From: Microbacterium cremeum
GTDB lineage: Bacteria > Actinomycetota > Actinomycetes > Actinomycetales > Microbacteriaceae
DNA: 64,000 bases
Assembly (NCBI RefSeq): GCF_015277855.1
Contig: NZ_CP063812.1
Span: 3,348,001-3,412,000 of the forward strand
Reading direction: 5' to 3'
Shown: positions 55,458 through 64,000 of the stretch, piece by piece
Layout of the letters: the number at the start of each line of letters is the position of its first letter
Numbering within the stretch: position 1 is the stretch's first letter
The notes under the pieces: generated by a model
The model's database searches: none
Told to the model about the DNA's origin: nothing
What the model saw: only the letters and a program-made list of their open reading frames with translations
Translations under genes and position numbers: made by a program

Positions 55458-55547
55458 CTGAGGTGGGCCGAAACTCGCGCGACCGGAGTCAAGGTCTTCG
55501 CCATCTCACCCGGCGCGACCAGCACGGAGTTCGACGAACACCTCATC
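55458..55547 (+). pseudogene. Remnant of a short-chain dehydrogenase gene
   Basis: About 30 codons read LRWAETRATGVKVFAISPGA followed by TSTEFDEHL. The VKVFAISPGATSTEF segment matches the stretch after the catalytic tyrosine-lysine in SDR enzymes (usual form IRVxxxSPGxxxTxF). The nucleotide-binding and catalytic parts are missing on both sides and no start or ribosome site is present. It runs straight up to the MacB gene on the opposite strand, so the dehydrogenase was probably cut when the exporter block arrived. Confidence 0.5.
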
Positions 55548-55562
55548 GTCGCCGGCTGTGCG

Positions 55563-56795
55563 TCAGGAGCTGAGTGCGGCGGTCGGGGGTGTGCGTGCCG
55601 CTCGCAGCGCGGGGTACAGGCCGGCGATGGCGCCGACGACGAGCGTGGCGCCGATGGCGACAACGATCGCGAGCGAAGGGAGAGCGAACGGCCATCCGTT
55701 GAGCGTCGCCATAATGAGCGTGGCGACAGCACCGAACGCGCTCCCGAAGACTCCCCCCAGTGCGGACAGCAGGAGCGCCTCTCCGAGGAATTGCACGAGG
55801 ATGTGAGGCCGAGTGGCACCGAGCGCTCGCCGGAGCCCGATCTCTTTGCGGCGTTCCAGAACGGAGATGATCATGGTGTTGGCCACGCCGATGCCGCCTA
55901 CCAGGAGGGCGATGGAGCCGATCCCGAGGAGGAGACCGGTGAAGGCCTGGTTCGCTGCGTTGCGGGCCGCGAGTGCGTCTGAGGGTCGTGAGATCTCCAC
56001 TTCCTCGGGCGCTTGAGGCGAGATCGTCGGGGCAAGCAGACTGCGAACGCGTTCCACGGATTCACTTGCGGACCGTTCATACACCGTTGTGGGGCTGCCG
56101 TCGAAGTCGAACAAGGCGCTCGCGATGGACTCACCGATGAGAGCAGCGGTGTCAAGCTCCGGGGCGAGGGCAACCGGGTCGAGGATGCCGACGACCGTGA
56201 AGTACGTGCCACCGAGCCACACCTGCGTACCCGGCGTGACGACGCCGAGGCGTCGGGCGGCCGTGTCACCGAGGACCACCGTCGGGTAGGTCCCAGTGGC
56301 CGGATTCAGCCACGCACCGGATCGCATGTGTCCGGAGACGACGTCGAGAAGATTCTGATCGGCGACCATCGTGGAGATTCCGCCGGTTGCGGCCGGTTCG
56401 GACAGCTCGCTCCGGTAGACGGATTCGCTCAGGAGGCCCGTCGCGCTGGACTCCAGGACACCGTCGATGAGCCGGATCTTCTGGACCGTGTCGGCGGGAA
56501 GCGCAGATTGCGAGCCCGTCAAGCCTTTTCCTGCAGTAGCGGTGAGCAGGTTGGTTCCGAGCCGGTCGAGTTCGTCGTTCAAGCGGGCCTGGCTCGAGGC
56601 GGAGATTCCGACGACCGCGATCATCGCTGCGATCCCGATGGCGATTCCCAATGCAGAAAGGACTGCTCGCGTCGGTCGGGCCCGAAGCCCCGTCGCCGCG
56701 AGCGACAGGATGTCTCGGCCGCGCAGTACCGATCGCGGCGGACGCTGGATGGCTGTCGCGGTGGGGCGCCATTGTGGCGGGGCAGTGATGCTCAT
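55563..56795 (-). CDS. MacB-type ABC transporter permease, 410 aa
   Basis: One N-terminal helix (AVLSALGIAIGIAAMIAVVG), a large extracytoplasmic MacB periplasmic-core domain (about residues 70-285), then three helices including GLLLGIGSIALLVGGIGVANTMIISVLERRKEIGLRRALG, of which IGVANTMIISVLERRKEIGL is the FtsX-domain hallmark. In Gram-positives such permeases work with a separate ATPase and adaptor to export peptides or drugs or to answer membrane stress. ATGA overlap with the ATPase gene upstream. Confidence 0.9.
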   Translation of the reverse strand: MSITAPPQWRPTATAIQRPPRSVLRGRDILSLAATGLRARPTRAVLSALGIAIGIAAMIAVVGISASSQARLNDELDRLGTNLLTATAGKGLTGSQSALPADTVQKIRLIDGVLESSATGLLSESVYRSELSEPAATGGISTMVADQNLLDVVSGHMRSGAWLNPATGTYPTVVLGDTAARRLGVVTPGTQVWLGGTYFTVVGILDPVALAPELDTAALIGESIASALFDFDGSPTTVYERSASESVERVRSLLAPTISPQAPEEVEISRPSDALAARNAANQAFTGLLLGIGSIALLVGGIGVANTMIISVLERRKEIGLRRALGATRPHILVQFLGEALLLSALGGVFGSAFGAVATLIMATLNGWPFALPSLAIVVAIGATLVVGAIAGLYPALRAARTPPTAALSS

Positions 56796-57481
56796 GAAGC
56801 GGATTCCTTTCGCGCGTCGCTGAGAATCCGTCCGTCGCGGATCGAGATGCGGCGGGGGAACTCGGCCGCAAGCTCGTTGTCGTGGGTGATGACGACGACC
56901 GTGGTGCCCTGCTGGTTCAGGTCGTGGAGGAGCTCAACGATCGCTGCACCAGAGGCGCTGTCGAGGTTTCCCGTCGGTTCGTCGGCCAGCAGCAGAGGTG
57001 GTTCACCGACGACGGCGCGGGCGATCGCGACGCGCTGCCTTTCGCCGCCCGAGAGCTGATGTGGACGATGCTCCAGGCGATGGCCGAGCCCGACGCGTTT
57101 CAGGGCCACGACGGCCCGCCTGCGGCGTTCGGCTTTGGGTACGCCGGCGTAGAGCAGACCATCCGCGACGTTGTCGATCGTCGTGGTCCCTTCAGCCAGA
57201 TGGAACTGCTGGAACACGAACCCGATGCGGTGTGCACGCAGTGCCGACAACGAACGGTCATCGAGTTCGTTGACATCGATCCCATCGATGCGGGCGATTC
57301 CCGAGGTGGGCATGTCGAGCGTGCCCACCAGGTTCAGCAGTGTCGACTTGCCCGATCCGCTGGGACCGACGATTGCGACGAGTTCTCCGTGGGAGATGTC
57401 GAGCGTGATGCCGGCGCACGCCTGTACGGGCGGGCTGCCGTAAGAGCGATGGACGTCGATGAGCGACACGAGCGGATTCAT
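56792..57481 (-). CDS. ABC transporter ATP-binding protein (LolD/MacB type), 229 aa
   Basis: Walker A GPSGSGKSTLLN, Q-loop FVFQQFHLAEGTT, signature LSGGERQRVAIARA, Walker B LLLADEPTGNLDS and switch histidine VITHDNELA. The DEPTGNLD form is characteristic of MacB/LolD/FtsE-type ATPases. It overlaps both neighbours by four bases and energises the permease at 55563-56795. Confidence 0.93.
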   Translation of the reverse strand: MNPLVSLIDVHRSYGSPPVQACAGITLDISHGELVAIVGPSGSGKSTLLNLVGTLDMPTSGIARIDGIDVNELDDRSLSALRAHRIGFVFQQFHLAEGTTTIDNVADGLLYAGVPKAERRRRAVVALKRVGLGHRLEHRPHQLSGGERQRVAIARAVVGEPPLLLADEPTGNLDSASGAAIVELLHDLNQQGTTVVVITHDNELAAEFPRRISIRDGRILSDARKESAS

Positions 57482-58599
57482 CGCTCCGGCACCACGACGC
57501 GCTGACCGGCCTCGATGTCGCCTCCGCTGATCTCGACCCGACCGCCGGCGAACAGCCCCGTCGTGACCGGTACCTTCGTCGTCGTGCCGTCGTCATCCAC
57601 GACCTCGACTCCGAACTGCTCCGGCGTGATCGCGAAGAGAGCCCCGACGGGGACCGACAGCACGTCCTCCCGCTTCTCGCTCGGAATGACCACCGTCACG
57701 GATGCCTGCTGGAACGCCACAGCCTGAACAGGGTCATCCAGCGAGACCACGATGGGGATGACCGTCTGCTTCTGCCCGTTGGCGCCGTCGATCTCGGTGG
57801 GTGTGCCGACAGCCGTGACCTTTCCGGTCGCGTTCTCGCCTCCGGGCAGTCGCACCGTCACAGCGGTATCCAGCGCGGCGAGCTGCTGGTCGGGGAGCTT
57901 GACGTTGGCCTCGACGACCTGCGTGGTGTGTGTCGCGTTGTACAGGTCCGCACCCGGACCCACACGCTCCCCGACACCGCTGCTGATTTCGCCCACTCGC
58001 AGATCGCCACCGGAGAAGACGACCGCGCCGAGCGGAATCTCTCCCGTCCTCGGCTGGCCGTTCGCTTCCTGCCAACTCATGATGGCCTGCGTCGTGGCCC
58101 ACCTGAATCGGTCGTCGGGCTCCTCAGTGAAATATCCCAGGTCGCGAAGACTCTGTTCGAGCTGTCTCACGTCGGGTCCGTCATCCATGCCGTTGGTGAA
58201 GGCACGCCATGCCGGCAGCGCACCGCTCATGAGGAAGGACGGCACGTCGTTGACGGCATACAGGCGACTACCAGGTGTCAGTACCGAGCCGGGTTCGGGA
58301 AGGGCCGTCACGATCCCGTCGGCAGCGGCCTGGATCGGACGCGAGCCGGAGAACTTCAGCGTGCCGGCGACGGAGGTGTTGCCTTGCAGGTCTCCCCTGG
58401 TGATCTCGTCTGTGGTGCCGGTGAACGGGTGCCCGTTCGAGTTCTCGTCGGTCACCGCCGCCTGAGCGGAGTACACCCAGAACGCGCCTGCAGCACTCAA
58501 CGCAAGGGCCATGAGGACGGCCAGCGCGACGAAGAGGCGCCGTCGCCTTGCTGGACGAGGAACATCCTCGGCAGGAGGATCGGTCTCGACGATGCTCAT
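57478..58599 (-). CDS. Efflux adaptor (membrane fusion protein) with peptidoglycan-binding domain, 373 aa
   Basis: An N-terminal membrane anchor (LFVALAVLMALALSAAGAFW) leads to a barrel-sandwich region (IQAAADGIVTALPEPGSVLT), a PG_binding_1-like domain (VRQLEQSLRDLGYF ... TTQAIMSWQEANG), and beta-barrel parts near VTVRLPGGENATGKVTAVG. This domain order is typical of Gram-positive adaptors encoded with MacB-type exporters. It overlaps the lipoprotein gene by a single base (TGATG). Confidence 0.88.
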   Translation of the reverse strand: MSIVETDPPAEDVPRPARRRRLFVALAVLMALALSAAGAFWVYSAQAAVTDENSNGHPFTGTTDEITRGDLQGNTSVAGTLKFSGSRPIQAAADGIVTALPEPGSVLTPGSRLYAVNDVPSFLMSGALPAWRAFTNGMDDGPDVRQLEQSLRDLGYFTEEPDDRFRWATTQAIMSWQEANGQPRTGEIPLGAVVFSGGDLRVGEISSGVGERVGPGADLYNATHTTQVVEANVKLPDQQLAALDTAVTVRLPGGENATGKVTAVGTPTEIDGANGQKQTVIPIVVSLDDPVQAVAFQQASVTVVIPSEKREDVLSVPVGALFAITPEQFGVEVVDDDGTTTKVPVTTGLFAGGRVEISGGDIEAGQRVVVPER

Positions 58600-59114
58600 C
58601 AGTTGCCTCCGGTGCTGCCCATGACGCCCTGAGGTGCGCAGGTTTCGAACGCGTCCGCGGGCACGTCGCTCGGAATGGCGAGCTCCTCACCGGGGCCGGG
58701 GTCGGGAACGTCGACCCCGTGCTCGCGGAGACACTCCGCGATCTCCAGGTGCTGCTGACGCAGTTCCTCGGATGACGGCCCGACGTTGTCCGAGCCGCTC
58801 TCGCGAGCCGGCGGCATGCCCATCTCGGTCTGGCAGGCCTCCGCCGCCTCCATGAACGCATCGTCGGCTTGGCCGATCGACTGGCCGCCGTCGGCGGGGT
58901 CGGCCATGTCGATGCCCTTGTCGCGCATGCACTCGGCAAACCCCAGCTGGTACTCCTCGAACGAATCGAACTGCGGCGCCTGGCTCGCCTGTGGGTCGGG
59001 ACTCGAGCCATCGTCACCCCGGGTGTCGGCCGCGCCGCAGGCGCTCAGGACCGCGATGAGCGGCAAGGCAAGCAGCAGGGTGGCGATATAGCGGGACTTC
59101 TTGGTGGTGGCCAT
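58599..59114 (-). CDS. Secreted lipoprotein with two ECMRxxGxDxxDP motifs, 171 aa
   Basis: Lipobox LSAC (cysteine near residue 26), acidic linker, then two copies of one motif: FAECMRDKGIDMADP and IAECLREHGVDVPDP, plus isolated cysteines near EACQTEMG and FETCAPQG. Lipoproteins with repeated CMRxxGxxxPDP motifs are regularly found at actinobacterial adaptor/MacB/two-component loci; the function is unknown but a sensor or chaperone role outside the membrane is plausible. AGGAG precedes the ATG. First gene of the exporter operon, divergent from the response regulator. Confidence 0.8.
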   Translation of the reverse strand: MATTKKSRYIATLLLALPLIAVLSACGAADTRGDDGSSPDPQASQAPQFDSFEEYQLGFAECMRDKGIDMADPADGGQSIGQADDAFMEAAEACQTEMGMPPARESGSDNVGPSSEELRQQHLEIAECLREHGVDVPDPGPGEELAIPSDVPADAFETCAPQGVMGSTGGN

Positions 59115-59268
59115 CGGGGTGCTCCTCGCAGTGTGACTCCACGGGCTCTCCGCGGACGACACCAGTGCAACAACCCGGCCGTTGCCAGCGCGTTCAAGAA
59201 TCTCTTTAACTTTTTCCAACGGCTGGTGTGCTTTCCTGATCAGACCGGCCGCGGCGAGAGGAGCACAC

Positions 59269-59928
59269 ATGCGGGTGCTGATCGTCGAGGACGACCCCTT
59301 CATGGCCGATGCTGTGCGAACCGGTCTGCGGCGAGCGGCGATGGCAGCTGACATCGCCTCGACAGGCGAGGAAGCGCTCGAGCTGATCGCCGGAGACGAG
59401 TACGACCTGGTGGTCCTGGACCGAGACCTTCCCGGCATCCATGGCGACGACGTGTGTCGGGCTATCGCCGCGGATCACCCCCGCGTGCGCGTGCTGATGC
59501 TCACCGCAGCCCGAACCCTCAACGACCGCGTGGGCGGGTTCGAGATCGGCGCGGACGACTACCTCGCCAAGCCGTTCGAGTTCCCTGAGCTGGTCGCGCG
59601 CCTGCGGGCGCTGGAACGTCGCACCGAGCCGGCACGCCCGCCCATCCTGGAAGGGCATGGGGTGCGACTCGACCCATTCCGGAGAGAGGTCTACCGCGAT
59701 GGACGCCTGGTCCGCCTCTCCCCGAAGGAGTTCGCGGTGCTCCACACACTGATGGCTGCTCAAGGCGGCGTGCTGAGTGCGGAGTCACTGCTCGAGAAAG
59801 CTTGGGACGCGAACGCAGACCCTTTCACCAACACCGCACGCGTCACCATCTCGAACCTCCGCAAGCGACTCGGCCACCCGTGGGTCATCCAGACCGTCCC
59901 CGGCGCAGGCTACCGATTCGACGAGTGA
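59269..59928 (+). CDS. OmpR/PhoB family response regulator, 219 aa
   Basis: Receiver domain with D8/D9 (VEDD), phospho-acceptor D51 in VVLDRDLPG, and K101 in DDYLAKPFE. The C-terminal winged-helix has LSPKEFAVLHTLMAAQGGVL and the final VPGAGYRF. AGAGGAG lies before the ATG. It is divergent from the exporter operon and two bases upstream of its kinase gene, so it most likely controls that operon through the 154-base gap. Confidence 0.93.
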   Translation: MRVLIVEDDPFMADAVRTGLRRAAMAADIASTGEEALELIAGDEYDLVVLDRDLPGIHGDDVCRAIAADHPRVRVLMLTAARTLNDRVGGFEIGADDYLAKPFEFPELVARLRALERRTEPARPPILEGHGVRLDPFRREVYRDGRLVRLSPKEFAVLHTLMAAQGGVLSAESLLEKAWDANADPFTNTARVTISNLRKRLGHPWVIQTVPGAGYRFDE

Positions 59929-59929
59929 C

Positions 59930-61120
59930 ATGACGCAAAGAGCGATCCCTCGCAGCGAAGCCAGACGGCGGCGGCTCACACTCCGAACGCGCCTCACCCT
60001 CAGCTACGCCGGACTCATAACCGGGTCTGGCGCGATCCTGATCACGCTCGTGTATCTGTATATGAGGTTCGTGCCGACCTACCGCATCGTCAGCGACGCG
60101 GCTCACCCGGGCGCAGCACCCAGCGGACCCTCGGGGCGCACAGACGGGATCGCCATCGTCAAGGCCGACGACTTCCTCGACAACCTCATCGTCGCGTCGA
60201 TTCTCGCCCTGCTCTTGATGACGCTGATCGGAGCCACCGTCGGATGGCTGATCGCCCGACGCATCGTCAAACCGCTCAGTGATATCGGAGACGCGGCACG
60301 TCGCGCGACCGAGGGGTCACTAGAACATCGCGTAGGACTCAACGGCCCACCGGACGAGATCCAGACTCTGGCAGACGCGTTCGATCAGATGCTCGCCTCT
60401 CTTGAACGCTCCTTCGCCGCCCAGCGTCGCTTCACCGCGAACGCCTCCCACGAACTGCAGAGCCCATTGGCGACCATCAAGACCATGATCGACGTCACCC
60501 GCTCCAACCCATCAGCGGATCCCGCCGATCTTCGCGGTCTCATCGATCGCATCAGCGAAGTCAACCAAAGCAACATCGAGACCGTCGATGCCATGCTCGA
60601 CCTCGCCACGGCAGCGCACGCGGCCGCCCTGCCGGAGCCCGTCGATCTTGTCGCTCTCGCGCAGACTGTCGTGACCGGCCTGAACGATGACGCCGCCTCG
60701 TTCGATGTGGAGATCGAAGGTCCCACCGGGAGCGCCACCGCCTGGGGAGATCCGGTGCTCCTGCGCCAGGCGGTGTCGAATCTGGTCAGAAACGCCATCC
60801 ACCACAATCACCGCGGCGGGCGTGCCTCAATCTCGGTCGCATCCTCTCGCGGGCGCGTCCGCCTCATCGTCTGGAACACTGGCCCCACGGTGGCACTTGC
60901 CAACCTCGAGACTCTCAAGGAGCCGTTCGCGCGTGGCGCCGGACGCTCCCTCACACGCGGGAGCGGTCACGGTCTCGGTCTCGCGATCGCTGACGCAGCC
61001 ATGGCCGCCCACGGCGGCAGGCTCGATCTCGCACCGAACGCAGAGGGTGGACTCACAGCAACCCTCGACATCCCGTCGGCCGATGTCCGGGCAGAAGCGC
61101 GATCGGCGTTGCGCATTTGA
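59930..61120 (+). CDS. Sensor histidine kinase, 396 aa
   Basis: Two membrane helices (about 22-45 and 85-108) flank a short extracytoplasmic loop of about 40 residues; then HAMP (IARRIVKPLSDIGDAARRAT), H-box NASHELQSPLATIKTMID, N-box LVRNAIHHNHR and G-box GSGHGLGLAIAD. H-box ends HELQSP instead of HELRTP. The small sensor loop suggests it reads membrane state or gets its signal from another protein, such as the exporter or the lipoprotein. Confidence 0.92.
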   Translation: MTQRAIPRSEARRRRLTLRTRLTLSYAGLITGSGAILITLVYLYMRFVPTYRIVSDAAHPGAAPSGPSGRTDGIAIVKADDFLDNLIVASILALLLMTLIGATVGWLIARRIVKPLSDIGDAARRATEGSLEHRVGLNGPPDEIQTLADAFDQMLASLERSFAAQRRFTANASHELQSPLATIKTMIDVTRSNPSADPADLRGLIDRISEVNQSNIETVDAMLDLATAAHAAALPEPVDLVALAQTVVTGLNDDAASFDVEIEGPTGSATAWGDPVLLRQAVSNLVRNAIHHNHRGGRASISVASSRGRVRLIVWNTGPTVALANLETLKEPFARGAGRSLTRGSGHGLGLAIADAAMAAHGGRLDLAPNAEGGLTATLDIPSADVRAEARSALRI

Positions 61121-61282
61121 GATCGTGCTCGATCGTCACGAGTCACTCTCGTGTCGAGAGGTCGGGACGATGGAACAAAGCTTGCCGATAGGAGTGCGAA
61201 TGTGCCACGTCCCTCCGGCCGCGACGACGGCTCCTCGTTCGGTGCCCAGAGCGCTCGCCCGCGCTGGCGAAAGGCAATGGGT

Positions 61283-62182
61283 TCATCCTTTGACGGCACC
61301 GGCGAGTGCGCCCTGCACGAAGTATCGCTGGAAGAGCAGGTAGACGATGAGCACGGGGATCGCCGACATGAAGATGAAGGCGTTCATCGGGCCGTAGTCG
61401 GTGCCGTACTGAGTGGAGAAACTCTGCACCGCGAGCGGGATGGTCCAGTTCGACTGGGTGCGCAGCAGCGTGGTGGCCATCGCGTACTCGTTCCACGTCG
61501 CGACGAAGTCGAGCACGAACAAGGCGGCGAGCGCGGGCTTGGCCAGCGGGAGGACGATCTGCCAGAAGATCCGGAACGTCGAGGCGCCGTCGATGCGGGC
61601 GGATTCCTCGAGCTCTTCGGGCACGCCGCGGAAGAAGCCATAGAGCACGAAGATCTGGTACGGGATGCCGAACGCGAGGTAGGGCAGGATCAAGCCGTAG
61701 AGCGAGTCGAGCAGGCCGAGATTCAGCATGGTGCTGAACAGCGGGCCGAGCCCGATCTGCACCGGCACCATCGAGCCGATCGCGATGACCATGAGCACCG
61801 CGCGCCCGCCGCGGAAGCGGATGCGGGCGAGGGCGTACGCGGCCGCCGCGGCGATCGCGAGTCCGAGTGGCACCTTGATGATCGCGATGAGGAGGCTGTT
61901 GCCGGCGGTGGTCCAGAAGTCGCCGGTGTCGATCGCGGAGGCGTAGTTGCCCCACTCCCACGTGGTCGGCAGCGACCACATCGGAGTGCTGTTGAGGTCG
62001 GGCCTCCCCTTCACCGAGGTCATGAACATCAGGTACAACGGCAGGAACCACAGCAGGGCGGTGATTCCCAGTGAGATCCACAGGCCGATGCCGACGTAGT
62101 CCGGGCGTCCGCGACGGCGGCGGGCGGACTTGTCGTCGAAGATCTCCGGTGCGATGACCGGCGTGGCGACAGCGCTGGTCAT
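61283..62182 (-). CDS. Sugar ABC transporter permease (MalG/UgpE type), third locus, 299 aa
   Basis: Six helices after a 30-residue cytoplasmic lead; GIGLWISLGITALLWFLPLY first, EAA loop ELEESARIDGASTFRIFWQI, and QRYFVQGALAGAVKG at the end. It is only a distant relative of the two permeases at 16355 and 26907. ATGA overlap with the MalF-type gene. No ATPase is encoded here. It converges on the histidine kinase gene across 160 bases. Confidence 0.9.
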   Translation of the reverse strand: MTSAVATPVIAPEIFDDKSARRRRGRPDYVGIGLWISLGITALLWFLPLYLMFMTSVKGRPDLNSTPMWSLPTTWEWGNYASAIDTGDFWTTAGNSLLIAIIKVPLGLAIAAAAAYALARIRFRGGRAVLMVIAIGSMVPVQIGLGPLFSTMLNLGLLDSLYGLILPYLAFGIPYQIFVLYGFFRGVPEELEESARIDGASTFRIFWQIVLPLAKPALAALFVLDFVATWNEYAMATTLLRTQSNWTIPLAVQSFSTQYGTDYGPMNAFIFMSAIPVLIVYLLFQRYFVQGALAGAVKG

Positions 62183-63108
62183 CGGTCTTCCCCCTTCATC
62201 GACCAGGCCATGTAGGGGATGACCAGGGCCAGAGTGACGATCAGCAGCACGGTGGCGACGGCGCCGCCCATGCCGAACTGGTGGTTGGTGAACGACTGGG
62301 TGTACGACCACAGCGCGAGCACCTGGGTGGACTGCGCCGGCCCGCCGCCGGTCATGCCGACCACGAGGTCGAACACTTTCAACGAGTTGATGATCGTGAG
62401 GATGATCACGACGATCGTGGTGGGACGCAGCGCTGGCACCGTGACGGCCCGGAACCGCTGCCAGGCGTTCGCCCCGTCGAGCTTGGCGGCCTCGATCAGT
62501 TCGACCGGGACCGTCTGCAGGCCTGCGAGGAACAACACCATACTGAAGCCGACGGCCTGCCAGATGTTCGCGATGAAGATGGAGCCCAGCGCGAACTGGG
62601 GGTCCCCCAGCCACGACTGGGTCCATGCTCCGAGTCCGACCGCCTCCAGGAACTGGTTCACGAAGCCGAGCGTGGGGTTGTAGATCCACCGCCACATCGC
62701 GGCGACCGTGATCGAGGCGAAGACGGCGGGGATGTAGAAGACGGCGCGCATCAGGTTGCGGCCGACCATCTTGCGGTTGAGGCCGAGCGCGAGGATGAGG
62801 GCGATGCCGGTGGGCAGGATCAGCGACAGGATGACCCACACCACGGAGTTGCCGAACGCGGTCCAGAACACGGCATCCTGCGTGAACAGACGCACGTAGT
62901 TGTCGAAACCGACCCAGACGGGCTCCTGGATGCGGAATCCCGACCATTCGAAGAAGGACAGTCGAACGGCGTCGAGCATCGGGTAGAGCAGGAACCACCC
63001 ATAGAGCACGACCGCTGGGATCAGGTAGGGCAGCGCGAGGGTCAGGCGGTGGTGCTTCGGGGTGCGCCGCTTCGCGCGCCCCTCGGTCACGAGGGCGACG
63101 GTGGCCAT
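62179..63108 (-). CDS. Sugar ABC transporter permease (MalF/UgpA type), third locus, 309 aa
   Basis: Six helices beginning LPYLIPAVVLYGWFLLYPML, EAA loop ELIEAAKLDGANAWQRFRAV, and MTGGGPAQSTQVLALWSY. The start ATG at 63108 begins MATVALVTEGRAKRR. It is the middle gene of a binding protein-permease-permease operon. Sugar unknown; the pattern fits CUT1 di- or oligosaccharide importers. Confidence 0.9.
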   Translation of the reverse strand: MATVALVTEGRAKRRTPKHHRLTLALPYLIPAVVLYGWFLLYPMLDAVRLSFFEWSGFRIQEPVWVGFDNYVRLFTQDAVFWTAFGNSVVWVILSLILPTGIALILALGLNRKMVGRNLMRAVFYIPAVFASITVAAMWRWIYNPTLGFVNQFLEAVGLGAWTQSWLGDPQFALGSIFIANIWQAVGFSMVLFLAGLQTVPVELIEAAKLDGANAWQRFRAVTVPALRPTTIVVIILTIINSLKVFDLVVGMTGGGPAQSTQVLALWSYTQSFTNHQFGMGGAVATVLLIVTLALVIPYMAWSMKGEDR

Positions 63109-63150
63109 GGTTCACCTCTGGTGGATCGGCGGGTCCGGAGTGGGGACTTG

Positions 63151-63177
63151 GGTGGGGCGGACTATGCCCGCCCCACC
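63151..63177 (-). promoter_or_regulatory. GC stem-loop after the third binding-protein gene
   Basis: GGTGGGGCGG (63151-63160) pairs with CCGCCCCACC (63168-63177), ten bases with a seven-base loop, just past the binding-protein stop on the minus strand. Confidence 0.65.
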
Positions 63178-63186
63178 GGGGAGCGA

Positions 63187-64000
63187 CTACTGGGAATCGC
63201 GGAACCTCTGGAACTCGGCGCCGGCGTCGGCCGGGTCGATGGCACCGGTGAGCACGGAGTTCTGGATGCGCCAGTACTCCGTCGTCTCGGCCGTCGAGAA
63301 GTTCTGGTCGTTGTTCGTGTAGCCACCGTCGGCCTGGCCGAACAGGTCGGCCCAGATCCCATTGAGGGGGTTGGAGTCGTCGACCGCGACGTCCTTGTTG
63401 ACCGAGAGCGCAGCCCACGCGGAGCCCACGATCTCCTGGCCCTCGGTCGAAGTGCCGAAGTCGAGGAACTGTGCGGCCAGGTCGGCCTTGCCGCTGGCCG
63501 CGTTGATGTAGAACGCCTCGCCGAAGCCGTACAGACGGCCGGTGCCAGTGGGGAATACAACGATCCCGATGTCGTCCGGATTCATGCCGTTGTCGACGAC
63601 CTGCGCGTTGTACCAGGTGCCTTCCAGCGACATCGCGGCCTCGCCGGAGAAGAACAGCTGGGCGGCGTCGTCGTTGTTGATGCCGAGGTAGCCCTCGTTG
63701 AAGTACTCGTCGCCCCACTTCTTCAGTTCGCTGAATGCGGCAGTGACACACTCTTCAGCGCCCCAGTCGCCGTCGCCCATGTTCAGTTCGTCGGCGACGT
63801 CGGCACCGCACTCGGTCTCGATGAGCGAGTCGAGCAGACGCATCACGTCCCAGTTGACCGTTCCTCCGAACTCGATCGGCGTGATTCCGGCGTCCTTGAG
63901 CTTCTGCGCGGCCTCGGCGAGCTCGTCGTACGTTGTCGGCGGTGTGGTGATGCCTGCCTGGTCGAAGAGCTTCTTGTTGTAGTAGATGCCCTCACCCTGC
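63187..64000 (-). CDS. Sugar ABC transporter substrate-binding protein, 5' end outside window
   Basis: About 271 codons are visible, running in from the right edge with GIYYNKKLFDQAGITTPPTT, then DAAQLFFSGEAAMSLEGTWY and DIGIVVFPTGTGRLYGFGEA, all normal for family 1 solute-binding proteins. The signal peptide and N-terminal lobe are beyond the window. It pairs with the permeases downstream. It is not close to the binding proteins at 14078 and 24567. Confidence 0.88.
   Translation of the reverse strand, partial: QGEGIYYNKKLFDQAGITTPPTTYDELAEAAQKLKDAGITPIEFGGTVNWDVMRLLDSLIETECGADVADELNMGDGDWGAEECVTAAFSELKKWGDEYFNEGYLGINNDDAAQLFFSGEAAMSLEGTWYNAQVVDNGMNPDDIGIVVFPTGTGRLYGFGEAFYINAASGKADLAAQFLDFGTSTEGQEIVGSAWAALSVNKDVAVDDSNPLNGIWADLFGQADGGYTNNDQNFSTAETTEYWRIQNSVLTGAIDPADAGAEFQRFRDSQ

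Larger units (their letters stand above)
55202..55562. other. Gap after the tRNA cluster
   Basis: It holds the tRNA terminator (55230-55261) and an SDR remnant (55458-55547). Nothing else could be supported. Confidence 0.6.

Noticed and set aside
55129..61120. Integrative element inserted at tRNA-Phe
   Set aside because: No integrase gene and no direct repeat of the tRNA 3' end were found; only a cautious hotspot note is kept.

Overview
The window is very rich in G+C, uses GTG/TTG starts often, packs genes with 1-4 base overlaps and shows leaderless promoters. Together with the folE-folP-folB-folK-DUF3180-PH-PH-DUF2520-panC-lysS gene order and the ROK/GntR sugar loci, this points to an actinobacterium, most likely of the Microbacteriaceae (Microbacterium-like). 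It reads as a chromosome segment; no plasmid, phage or transposase genes were seen.

Layout. 1-800: edge fragments and an SseB-like protein. 886-7807: a gamma-glutamylation catabolic cluster (FCD/GntR regulator, SDR, aldehyde dehydrogenase, C26 hydrolase, glutamine-synthetase-like ligase, divergent APC permease), best read as ethanolamine or another small amine. 8094-10005: a membrane-anchored protein, short NAGS (argA) and a GNAT. 10251-17188: a DasR-like GntR operon for amino-sugar glycans (BadF kinase, SIS protein, intracellular GH84, ABC importer without ATPase). 17363-20897 (minus): second BadF kinase, GH4 glycosidase and a ROK regulator. 21070-24164 (minus): two secreted proteins of clearly different base composition. 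24567-27734: a paralogous ABC importer. Three near-identical ROK-type operators, each just downstream of a TTGACA promoter, tie ROK/GH4/kinase, the secreted pair and the second importer into one regulon.

27807-37611: clpC, a DUF2975/XRE pair with palindromic operator, a DUF559 nuclease gene flanked on both sides by families of GCAGTCAC/GTGACTGC-bounded repeats, a lipoprotein, cardiolipin synthase and DUF4192. 37639-53216 is mainly a housekeeping block (lysS, panC, PH proteins, folate genes, ftsH, hpt, tilS, ppa), interrupted between hpt and tilS by a WXG100-like/DUF1023 hydrolase/lipoprotein module. 53276-55201: an M23 endopeptidase and tRNA-Glu, tRNA-Asp, tRNA-Phe.

55458-61120: an SDR remnant, then a MacB-type exporter operon (permease, ATPase, adaptor, lipoprotein) divergent from a two-component system. 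61283-64000: a third sugar ABC importer, cut by the right edge. All three importer loci have a GC stem-loop between the binding-protein gene and the first permease gene. The main discovery candidates are the ROK regulon with its foreign-looking secreted pair, and the DUF559-associated repeat family.
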